Shown piece after piece: positions 6,632 through 13,218 of a DNA stretch of 13,462 bases. The notes beneath the pieces are model-generated. The model saw only the letters and a program-made list of their open reading frames with translations, ran no database searches and was not told the origin of the DNA. The position numbers were made by a program, and so were the translations under genes. Source of the stretch: DAORHV01 sp964513925 (lineage in GTDB: Bacteria > Patescibacteriota > Gracilibacteria > Peribacterales > Peribacteraceae); NCBI GenBank assembly GCA_964513925.1, contig CAZENR010000024.1:1-13462 (forward strand), written 5' to 3'. The first letter of the stretch is position 1; each line of letters opens with the position of its first letter.

Positions 6632-6692
6632 GACGAACTTCCAGTTTGCGCGAAGGAGTCCGCATGGCCTGCCGCTGCAACAGGGCAAATTA

Positions 6693-6720
6693 TTGACTTA
6701 TTAAAAAAATTATGTACATT
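6693..6720 (+). promoter_or_regulatory. promoter of the M20 peptidase gene
   Basis: TTGACT (6693-6698, 5/6) and TACATT (6715-6720, 4/6) are separated by a 16-bp A/T-rich spacer in the 112-nt divergent gap with ileS. The -10 ends 11 nt before ATG 6732, leaving a leader of only a few nucleotides. Confidence 0.55.
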
Positions 6721-6731
6721 AGCATTTCAGT

Positions 6732-8174
6732 ATGCCCGAGGCCATGCACATTCCGGCATTGCAGGAGGTTGATAATGAACAAATGGCCGCACTAACGGCC
6801 CAGGAAAGTTTTAGTATAGAGGGTCAGATACGAAAGATGGCAATGGTAGGAGGCTGTATTCGTGATCGATACGAACGAGCGCGTCAGCAGGCGCTCATCA
6901 GCTTGGGCGATACCAGCGATCTCTCTCCCGAAATGCGAGATGTTCGCATCAACGAATTGGTTCAACCACTCGAATTTGAGCGCATCGACGTAGGCGATGG
7001 CAGGTTTGTCCTCATTGTGAGTAAAGGCGTGAAGTATGGCATGAGCGATGGCGAGCCGATGCGGATTCCTCCGCGGTACAGTGTCATGATTCCGGCACAC
7101 GTGGATACCGTTATCGGCAAGAAGCCGCAATTGGAGCTCCGCACGCAGGGAGACAAATGGGAGGGGCTTGGCGTGTACGACATGGGTGCCGCGGTGCTCA
7201 ACGGCATTGCATTGGCGGTGGACACAAAGGTGCCCGACGGCATGGAGGTGCATTTCGTCTTCACTCCGGACGAAGAAATGCATTCACGCGGAGCCCGTCA
7301 GCTGATGCAACAGTGGGTTCGCTGGCCGGAGATCGATTGTGTGCTCTCGTCCGAAATCGGCCCCATTCCTCCGCTGAAAAGCGGGGACAAGCACATGCGG
7401 CTTATTACCGGTCGTTCCGGTCGCCAGAAATTCGTCGGCAACATCACCATCAATCCGCAGCACCAGGGTCATGGCGCGCAAGAAGGTATTCCCAATGCCT
7501 CCGATGCGCTCATCGAACTGCTCTCCGCTTTGCGAGGCGCATTCTTCTCGGGCTACAGGGATCCGCGGCAAGTGAACGCGGAGTTCATCAAACCGTTTCA
7601 GCGGTCGCATTCGCTCCTTGGCGTGGAGAACTTCGAAACCGGCAAACTCGTTACCCATCAGCGCGAGGGGTACTTTCCACCGCACGCTGCCGACTTCTCG
7701 TTCTCCATGCGCACCGTGCCGCCCACAACACTGGAGGGCATGCTGCGACAGTTGATGGAAGTTGCCCGCAGGGTTGCAAAGCAAGGAGACTGGACCAGAT
7801 TCGGCATCGGCTACACCCTGGGGCAAAACCCGGAGGTTGCCTCGTACAGTCCGTACAGCATGCCGCCATCTCACCAGCTGGTGCAGGTTGCAAACGACGT
7901 ACTCACGCGTGTGTCCGGAGAATTACCTCATCCCTCGGGCGCAAAATCCGTTGCCGACGAATGTGACTACGCCGCAGGCATTCTTCAGCTGGCCGGCAAA
8001 AGATCATTCGAGGATCTGTTGGATAAAGGCGTGATCAACATTCCGATTAACGGAGACTTGGCGCACCACCCCGGTGAATGGGTATCGCGCATGGATATTG
8101 CCCGCGTCCGCTTTGCGACCAAGATGCTTTTAGAGGATCCATTGGGCCTTTCCAGGCTAATGCGCGACAAATAA
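6732..8174 (+). CDS. M20-family zinc metallopeptidase
   Basis: A 480-aa cytoplasmic di-zinc hydrolase of the M20 family (ArgE/DapE/CPG2/PepT type), which cleaves peptides or acyl-amino acids; the exact substrate cannot be read from sequence. Metal and catalytic residues are all visible: AHVDTV (H123, D125), VYDMGA (bridging D150), PDEEMHS (E181 base, E182 ligand), SSEIGP (E208) and AHHPGEWV (H445/H446 with E449). An insert around 228-330 corresponds to the dimerisation/lid domain. No signal peptide is seen. The first 110 residues are longer than in minimal family members. ATG 6732 fits the upstream promoter best. An in-frame ATG at 6783 is possible and would remove 17 poorly informative residues. 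The gene is divergent from ileS and followed by two co-directional genes. Confidence 0.9.
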   Translation: MPEAMHIPALQEVDNEQMAALTAQESFSIEGQIRKMAMVGGCIRDRYERARQQALISLGDTSDLSPEMRDVRINELVQPLEFERIDVGDGRFVLIVSKGVKYGMSDGEPMRIPPRYSVMIPAHVDTVIGKKPQLELRTQGDKWEGLGVYDMGAAVLNGIALAVDTKVPDGMEVHFVFTPDEEMHSRGARQLMQQWVRWPEIDCVLSSEIGPIPPLKSGDKHMRLITGRSGRQKFVGNITINPQHQGHGAQEGIPNASDALIELLSALRGAFFSGYRDPRQVNAEFIKPFQRSHSLLGVENFETGKLVTHQREGYFPPHAADFSFSMRTVPPTTLEGMLRQLMEVARRVAKQGDWTRFGIGYTLGQNPEVASYSPYSMPPSHQLVQVANDVLTRVSGELPHPSGAKSVADECDYAAGILQLAGKRSFEDLLDKGVINIPINGDLAHHPGEWVSRMDIARVRFATKMLLEDPLGLSRLMRDK

Positions 8175-8175
8175 C

Positions 8176-8203
8176 TTTCCAAGACTTGCAAAATCCTTAT
8201 ACT
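8176..8203 (+). promoter_or_regulatory. candidate promoter for the 8221 gene
   Basis: TTTCCA (8176-8181, 4/6) and TATACT (8198-8203, 5/6) are spaced by 16 bp and begin immediately after the M20 stop codon. The -10 ends 17 nt before ATG 8221, and no Shine-Dalgarno site intervenes. Confidence 0.45.
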
Positions 8204-8220
8204 ATTGTTCCAAGATTTTT

Positions 8221-8694
8221 ATGGCCCTTGATGACAATATGAATGGCCCCAGAGAAGACATAACGGCAGATCCAGCCAGCGTGCTGGAGGCTGACGACTC
8301 TCGGCAGTCGTCGGACGCTGGGGGGAGCGATGTGTTGCGCAAAGCGACTGACGATGCAGCAACCGAAATAGCAGCCAGTGATGCCGAAGGATTGCGCCGC
8401 AGAGTTGTGATTGCAGTGGCCCAGATTTTTGATCACTGCCGCACCCATGCTCGCGTCGTGTTGTTTCTCAATCAGACAGGCGGGAAATTGCGTCCAGCTG
8501 CAGAACTTGCAATAAAAGAAAACGGCATTCCAACAGCGATTACTGCCATGGCCGTGGAAATGAACAGACTGGGCGGGGGAATGACCTTAGATTACAGGCC
8601 CTACGTAGCCCGCTTGTGCGAAATTGTCGTGGAGCACTACAAACTCTTGGCAGATGATGATGGGGCTCCTGAGGCTGAGAAAAAGGCCGGGTGA
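8221..8694 (+). CDS. hypothetical protein, unknown function
   Basis: A 157-aa protein that I do not recognise. Residues 1-56 are acidic and rich in Asp, Ser, Ala and Glu, and look disordered. Residues 57-145 look like a compact, mostly helical domain (for example RRRVVIAVAQIFDHC and YVARLCEIVVEHYKLLAD) containing a GGKLRP turn and a MNRLGGGM turn. The tail (146-157) is charged. No membrane segment, signal peptide or catalytic signature is seen. The gene lies 46 nt after the M20 peptidase with its own promoter-like sequence. Start ATG 8221 is chosen for its spacing to that -10; ATG 8239 is a possible alternative. Confidence 0.65.
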   Translation: MALDDNMNGPREDITADPASVLEADDSRQSSDAGGSDVLRKATDDAATEIAASDAEGLRRRVVIAVAQIFDHCRTHARVVLFLNQTGGKLRPAAELAIKENGIPTAITAMAVEMNRLGGGMTLDYRPYVARLCEIVVEHYKLLADDDGAPEAEKKAG

Positions 8695-8783
8695 GACACT
8701 CTTTGTCGGTCGGGCTTAAAGCACTATTTAGAAATATTTGTATTTTTTTGCAAATTCGGTATAGTTCGGCGCCATTTGCGGCA

Positions 8784-8789
8784 TACAAT
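8784..8789 (+). promoter_or_regulatory. -10-like box upstream of the 8801 gene
   Basis: TACAAT (5/6) ends 11 nt before ATG 8801, with no clear -35 at 16-18 bp and no Shine-Dalgarno site. The rest of the 106-nt gap (8695-8800) is AT-rich with a T-tract near 8741-8752 and holds no gene. Confidence 0.4.
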
Positions 8790-8800
8790 CTTCCTTAATT

Positions 8801-9808
8801 ATGGCGAAAAAGTCGTTGCCATCCATCGACAAGCTGCTTGCAGCAAGCTTTCAACGCCCAAACTTGGAGGCGGATGTGCACCTTGCAGTCGCTTCCGCAG
8901 AAGCCGAGCGCGCGGCGCTGCAGCGCGTTACCGGTATTCTGAAGACCGTGCGCATGGCCATGGAGGAAATTGCGATTGAAGACGTAACCGATCCTACCCG
9001 GGGCGATGCATTGGATGCATGGCACAACCATCCTGCCATCAACAGCGGCATGCATGCAGTCGCGGTTGCCTCCAGGCACAATCAATTAGCGGCAGTTACT
9101 TTTGCGGAAAACGTGAATAAGTTCGGCGCATTTTACCAACAGTACGTTGGCGAGACGCGCAAGCGCATTGAGGGCGGTATGCACACGCGCACCGATGGTG
9201 GCGGATGGAAAATATTGGTGGGACATGGTCGTATTCGCTCCAACGAAGAGCCTTTTGAACTGGGGCCTTTGCAACCCGGGGCACATGGAGATTTCTTGTT
9301 TCCGGCAGATACGGACGCTGCCGAGCTGGTTGTTCCGGTTCCATCCCAGCCTCTCGATGTCGTGTATCCGTTGGGCCAAGGCGTGCTCGATGAGATTCTG
9401 GCAGACCCAGCATGCGCGTTCCTCATTGCCGATATTTGCGCCTATCCCCATGCGCGCCAAAAAGGAGTTGCTTCCAAAGTCGAAGATGCTGCATTTACCA
9501 TTGCGAGAGGCCTGAATGCAGGCGGACGTACGCACAAGTTGAAGTATGCGGTATCTGCCATGGCGAATGTGGTATCGGTTACCGACGAGCGGGGTGAGGT
9601 TGTGTGGAAGTTCGATCCCCAGGTGCTGAATATCATCAGTCTTGTCATGCATACCAAGCGCGCAACCAAGCCGGGTATTCTCATCGGCGAACAGCGTGAG
9701 CAGGTACTTGCCGACATAGAAACCGATGCTGGCAAATTCGCCATCAATGGCGATTGGTACCTTGCCGCTCAGCGCGTGGACGATGGTGGCGTCATCATGG
9801 CCAGCTAA
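8801..9808 (+). CDS. uncharacterised protein with a GNAT-like acetyl-CoA-binding motif
   Basis: A 335-aa soluble protein. Residues 202-236 (ACAFLIADICAYPHARQKG and onward) have the shape of GNAT motif A: a hydrophobic strand, then R219-Q-K-G-V-A224 matching the [QR]xxGx[GA] pyrophosphate loop, then an amphipathic helix. This suggests a Gcn5-related N-acetyltransferase, but the rest does not match a subfamily I know. The N-terminal 130 residues are mostly helical (for example EAERAALQRVTGILKTVRMAMEE) and contain DAWHNHPAINSGMH. No membrane segment is seen. The gene is co-directional with the M20 and 157-aa genes and converges on the RSH-EamA gene with 17 nt between the stops and no visible terminator. 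The call is inference from one motif. Confidence 0.6.
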   Translation: MAKKSLPSIDKLLAASFQRPNLEADVHLAVASAEAERAALQRVTGILKTVRMAMEEIAIEDVTDPTRGDALDAWHNHPAINSGMHAVAVASRHNQLAAVTFAENVNKFGAFYQQYVGETRKRIEGGMHTRTDGGGWKILVGHGRIRSNEEPFELGPLQPGAHGDFLFPADTDAAELVVPVPSQPLDVVYPLGQGVLDEILADPACAFLIADICAYPHARQKGVASKVEDAAFTIARGLNAGGRTHKLKYAVSAMANVVSVTDERGEVVWKFDPQVLNIISLVMHTKRATKPGILIGEQREQVLADIETDAGKFAINGDWYLAAQRVDDGGVIMAS

Positions 9809-9825
9809 CTTCTGCAACGTCTGTT

Positions 9826-12567
9826 TTAGCGTTCGTTGGTTTTGACGTATGCCCACAAGAACACCAGCATGCTGGGAACCGCTGCCAGACCAAACAACGA
9901 GCGAGTTGCCGCAAGCTCGCCGATGAGCGTGATAATAAACACCAGCGGCAGCAGGCGATCCAGCTGCTTTTCATCGGTTTTGCGCATGCACTCAAAGAAC
10001 AGTACGTATGGCAGGAACGTGAAGATGAGTGCGAACCCGCCTGCGAGCACGAGCATGCGCGGCGAGAGCAGCCAGAATGCCGGCTTGGCCACCGCAATGA
10101 GCGGCAGCGTCAGGATCATGGCGATGATGGAAAGCCACAGCACAAACGCCGGATACCGCGCATGAATAAGCGCCTCTTGTTGCTGGTAGCGGCGGCTGAA
10201 TTCGGAATACAGTGCGAACCCCAGCGAACTGCCTACGGCGGTGGCCACCGTGTTCCAGGTGAATCCCTGCATGGCCATAAGCACTCCGACCGAAACCAGC
10301 AGCATTGCAAGCAGCACCAGTGCCGGCCACGAAGGCTGCGGCGAGCGGATGCGGCGCCATGCCGCGGCTACGCCCAAACCGCCGATGATGAAGACGATGT
10401 ACTGGGTTGCCGGGACATGCTGCAGCGTCGTGTACGACATGAGTGCTGTCAGGAACAGCATGACGCCTGCTGCAACCAGCGACGGCTGCAGCGGCCAGAG
10501 CGGCTTGAATGCCATGCGGCTGAACAGCTTGTGTCCCGCGTAGGTCATTACCGAAGCGGCAAAGAACGTCACGAAGCGCATGGCCGTAAGGTCGGCAGGA
10601 GAAATGTTCCCGGCATGCAGCAGCAAATTCGCAATCACCGGATCTAAGCCCCACAGCACGATGACCATGGCAACAAGCGCCAGCGGTTGCAGCGAGCGTT
10701 TTCCGTGCGTAATGCGGCGCGCTCCCGCCAGCGTCAGTTCGCGGGTGAACGCCAGTAGTTGTTCATCTGTAAAGCGTCCGCGGACAACAACCTGCGCATC
10801 GCCGTTGCGCATGCGTACATACCGAATGCTGTCCAGGGCCGCGCCGTGCTTGCGGTGGCAGTGGTTCACGCCGTCCATGGCCTGCAAATCGGACATGTCG
10901 ATGGTGTATCGCACCAGCGTTTTTTGCAGATGCGTGCCGCTATCCGACCTGGTGCCGAAAATGGCGTCGTACGCTTCCGTGGCCTCCAGCCGCCCTTCGG
11001 CTATGGCGATGTAGACGTTTTGCAGCGAGGTTTCGCCAATCAGCTCCAGACGGCGTTTCAGCTGTCGTTCGTCGAATTCCTCCAGGAACCCGCGCTTGCG
11101 CTCGGTCATGGCTTCTTGCAGCAGGCGCTTGCCGACTTCGATCTTCTTTTGCTCCGACTGGCGCACCAACGCATCTCGGATGCTGACTGCCGCGAGATGT
11201 GTTTGCACCGACTGCAGCCAGTCGCGTTGCACGGTATTGTGTTCTGCGTACGTGGCGTTCAGCGCGGCTGCCTGCGTGAGCGGGGTGGAAAACGGCACTT
11301 CCTTCCCGTTGACCAAAATGGTCTGCAACTTGAGGGCGCGGTCGGGGAACAGCTGCACCATGCCGTCCAAGGCCGTGGAACCCTTCGGCAGCTGCACGCT
11401 TTCGTCGCCGGGTCCGTACACGATAATCGATTCGCCAAGAATTTCGCTCTTCAGGCTTTCGAAGAAGCTGTCGCTCTTGCCTTCGGTGCTGTCTGCCAAC
11501 GGGGAGATGCTCTTGGTCCAAGACAGCAGTTCCAGCACGCCGGACTTTTGCGTAAAGCATAACGTGGTTACGCCGCGTCGGGCGTAGTCGTGCATTTCGT
11601 GGGTGCGGATTTTACAGCGGACGCGCGTGCCGCTGGGCAGGATGATAGTAGTGTGCAGTCCGCGGTAGCCGTTGATGGACGGCGCGTTGATGAAGTCCTC
11701 GAAGGACAGGGTGACGCGTGGCCATGCCCGGTGCAGTACTCCCAGCGTTTCGTAGCACTTTTCCACGTTCGGGCAGGCGAACACCGCCACCACATCCGAG
11801 ACGTTGTTGGCCACCGTCCGGCCCTCGGTTTCTATTTGCGCGCGCAGCTGCTTCCAAGTTTGCTGCTCGAACAGCACGTCGACATCTTTGGAGAAGAACG
11901 GGTGCGCCGACTGCAAGTACCTTCGCAGTTCCAGAATGGTTCGTTGGCCCTGCTGTTCACTCTCCAGGCGTGCCGCGCTGAGCTGCGGGTAGTGCTGGGG
12001 TTCCAGCACCGCCAGGCACAGCGCCTCCAGCTCGTCGCGCAGGTCTTGCATGCACAGCCGGTCGGCAATGCGCACGTAGACTTCCAGCGTCTCGTTCGCA
12101 AGACCGATCTTGCGCTTTTCGGAGAGGAATTCCACCGTCTGCATGTTGTGCAGGCGGTCGTAGAGCTTAATGACCATGATGCGTACGTCCGCCTGCATCA
12201 GGCGGAAAATTTTGCGCAAGCTTTCCGCTTGCTCGTCTAACTGCGGCGACAGTTCATCGGCGCTCAACTTTGTCAGACCGTCGATAAGCTCGGCGACAGG
12301 GGCGCCGAACTTCGCACCGATTTCCTCCAACGTGAGGGGGGTGTCTTCGACAGTGTCGTGCAGCAGTGCCGCAATAATGGTGTCCGGGTCCGCACGTAAA
12401 TCCGCCAGCATGTCGGCCACCGCAATGGGGTGGTTGAAGTAGGGCTCTCCAGATTTTCGGGTTTGGCCCGCGTGCATGGTGGCGCCCAGTGCGAACGCCT
12501 GTTCCACCCGCCGCATATCTTTTGCGGACAAGTGCTGCAGATGAGAGCGAAATTCATTCCACTGCAT
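9826..12567 (-). CDS. RelA/SpoT homologue fused to an EamA/DMT transporter
   Basis: A 913-aa fusion. The N-terminal HD hydrolase (about residues 20-180) has RKSGEP, NHP (H46), HDTVED (70-75) and KLYDRLHNM (D137, N141), i.e. an intact (p)ppGpp hydrolase site. The synthetase region (about 225-340) keeps NGYRGLHTT and IRTHEMH. It lacks the basic RxKSxxSIxxKM segment and has R317 where the catalytic Glu of E[VI]QIRT belongs. A TGS domain follows (381-440), then a helical region and an ACT-like domain (about 548-620). Residues 627-910 form ten hydrophobic helices with the late IGE motif (882-884) of EamA/DMT transporters. The frame is continuous with no start codon ahead of the first helix, so the fusion looks genuine. 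ATG 12567 is chosen because TATACT lies 9 nt upstream; ATG 12588 would add 7 residues. The NUDIX gene lies 45 nt upstream on the same strand. Confidence 0.9.
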   Translation of the reverse strand: MQWNEFRSHLQHLSAKDMRRVEQAFALGATMHAGQTRKSGEPYFNHPIAVADMLADLRADPDTIIAALLHDTVEDTPLTLEEIGAKFGAPVAELIDGLTKLSADELSPQLDEQAESLRKIFRLMQADVRIMVIKLYDRLHNMQTVEFLSEKRKIGLANETLEVYVRIADRLCMQDLRDELEALCLAVLEPQHYPQLSAARLESEQQGQRTILELRRYLQSAHPFFSKDVDVLFEQQTWKQLRAQIETEGRTVANNVSDVVAVFACPNVEKCYETLGVLHRAWPRVTLSFEDFINAPSINGYRGLHTTIILPSGTRVRCKIRTHEMHDYARRGVTTLCFTQKSGVLELLSWTKSISPLADSTEGKSDSFFESLKSEILGESIIVYGPGDESVQLPKGSTALDGMVQLFPDRALKLQTILVNGKEVPFSTPLTQAAALNATYAEHNTVQRDWLQSVQTHLAAVSIRDALVRQSEQKKIEVGKRLLQEAMTERKRGFLEEFDERQLKRRLELIGETSLQNVYIAIAEGRLEATEAYDAIFGTRSDSGTHLQKTLVRYTIDMSDLQAMDGVNHCHRKHGAALDSIRYVRMRNGDAQVVVRGRFTDEQLLAFTRELTLAGARRITHGKRSLQPLALVAMVIVLWGLDPVIANLLLHAGNISPADLTAMRFVTFFAASVMTYAGHKLFSRMAFKPLWPLQPSLVAAGVMLFLTALMSYTTLQHVPATQYIVFIIGGLGVAAAWRRIRSPQPSWPALVLLAMLLVSVGVLMAMQGFTWNTVATAVGSSLGFALYSEFSRRYQQQEALIHARYPAFVLWLSIIAMILTLPLIAVAKPAFWLLSPRMLVLAGGFALIFTFLPYVLFFECMRKTDEKQLDRLLPLVFIITLIGELAATRSLFGLAAVPSMLVFLWAYVKTNER

Positions 12568-12576
12568 GGATAGTTC

Positions 12577-12582
12577 AGTATA
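12577..12582 (-). promoter_or_regulatory. -10-like box upstream of the RSH-EamA gene
   Basis: TATACT (5/6) ends 9 nt before ATG 12567, inside the short gap after the NUDIX stop. There is no recognisable -35. It may give a leaderless transcript in addition to read-through from the NUDIX gene. Confidence 0.35.
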
Positions 12583-12612
12583 CCCCATTTCACGGGCATC
12601 CGGCCAGTGGCT

Positions 12613-13104
12613 TTAGGGCTGCAGGATACGCAGGATGTAATGTTGTACGTTGGCGAAAATCTCGGTGTCGGCATTCAGTGCCGCAACTTGTTCTCGGGTA
12701 AACCAGCGCATATCGGAGCTTTCCGCCGGCGCAATGCGGGCCGCCTGCGTTTCGTCCAGCGGTTTGGCGATGAACAGGAAGTCCATGTGTTGGTGGGCGG
12801 GTTCGTTGCGCTCGGGGCAGGCGGGGATTTCTTCCAGCAGCATGGCGATGGGCTTGGTAAGCATGCGGCCTTCGTCACGGTTTCCTTCGAATAAATCGGG
12901 CTGCTGTTCGCCAACAATCTCCACATCCAGTCCGGTCTCCTCTTTGCATTCGCGCTTTGCGGCCTCGTCCGGGGTTTCGTTCGGATCCAGGTGTCCGCCT
13001 GCTGGCATCCAGCGCTTCAACCTCTTATGCCATAGCAGTAACGTCCGCTTGCGCGAGTCTACGATGAATGCGGTGGCGGTGAAGTGGCGAAGCATGGAAC
13101 TCAT
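12613..13104 (-). CDS. NUDIX hydrolase
   Basis: A 163-aa protein with a perfect Nudix box, Gx5Ex7REUxEExGU, at residues 37-59 (G37, E43, RECKEETGL). It hydrolyses nucleoside-diphosphate-linked compounds with Mg2+ bound by the box glutamates. The substrate is not evident: MutT-like, ADP-sugar, Ap(n)A and (p)ppGpp hydrolases all share the motif. The fold looks complete, from the first strand (RHFTATAFIVD) through the box to a late strand DMRWFTREQV, which is typical of the family. Start ATG 13104 is chosen with TATGAT 11 nt upstream; ATG 13095 is an alternative. It is on the same strand as and 45 nt upstream of the RSH-EamA gene, so it is probably co-transcribed with it, and it is divergent from the thioredoxin-fold gene. 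Confidence 0.9.
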   Translation of the reverse strand: MSSMLRHFTATAFIVDSRKRTLLLWHKRLKRWMPAGGHLDPNETPDEAAKRECKEETGLDVEIVGEQQPDLFEGNRDEGRMLTKPIAMLLEEIPACPERNEPAHQHMDFLFIAKPLDETQAARIAPAESSDMRWFTREQVAALNADTEIFANVQHYILRILQP

Positions 13105-13115
13105 ACGTTTTCTCT

Positions 13116-13121
13116 ATCATA
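13116..13121 (-). promoter_or_regulatory. -10-like box upstream of the NUDIX gene
   Basis: TATGAT (5/6) ends 11 nt before ATG 13104. No clear -35 or Shine-Dalgarno site is seen. The nearby inverted repeat at 13145-13169 covers the area just upstream of a -35 position. Confidence 0.4.
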
Positions 13122-13144
13122 CCTTGTCCACGCAAGGATTCCCT

Positions 13145-13169
13145 GGACTCCAGTGACTCCCTGGAGTCC
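13145..13169. promoter_or_regulatory. 9-bp inverted repeat in a divergent promoter region, possible operator
   Basis: GGACTCCAG (13145-13153) and CTGGAGTCC (13161-13169) are perfect inverse copies with a 7-nt spacer. They lie between the divergent NUDIX (start 13104) and thioredoxin-fold (start 13219) genes. CCCTGGA also occurs directly at 13141 and 13159. The place suits a dimeric regulator acting on both genes. No gene ends here, so a terminator role is unlikely. Confidence 0.45.
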
Positions 13170-13218
13170 CGACCTGCTTTGCGCTTACACTGGTATCGTC
13201 TTTTCCCTCACCAGCTTC

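Noticed and set aside
6620..6731. T-box or other riboswitch controlling ileS
   Set aside because: The divergent gap is only 112 nt and is filled by two promoters; no T-box sequence or stem is visible, and ileS seems nearly leaderless.
2189..6772. Long plus-strand open frames opposite ileS (for example near 3074-4198, 4478-5437, 5615-6772)
   Set aside because: They are mirror frames of a strongly conserved synthetase, rich in His, Arg and Ala, and show no domain or initiation signal of their own.
9826..10690. EamA transporter as a separate gene
   Set aside because: No stop separates it from the RSH part, and the first usable internal Met lies inside the first transmembrane helix.
9754..12240. 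Plus-strand open frames opposite the RSH-EamA gene
   Set aside because: They have low-complexity His/Gln/Arg composition typical of antisense frames of a GC-rich gene; the minus-strand protein has clear domains throughout.
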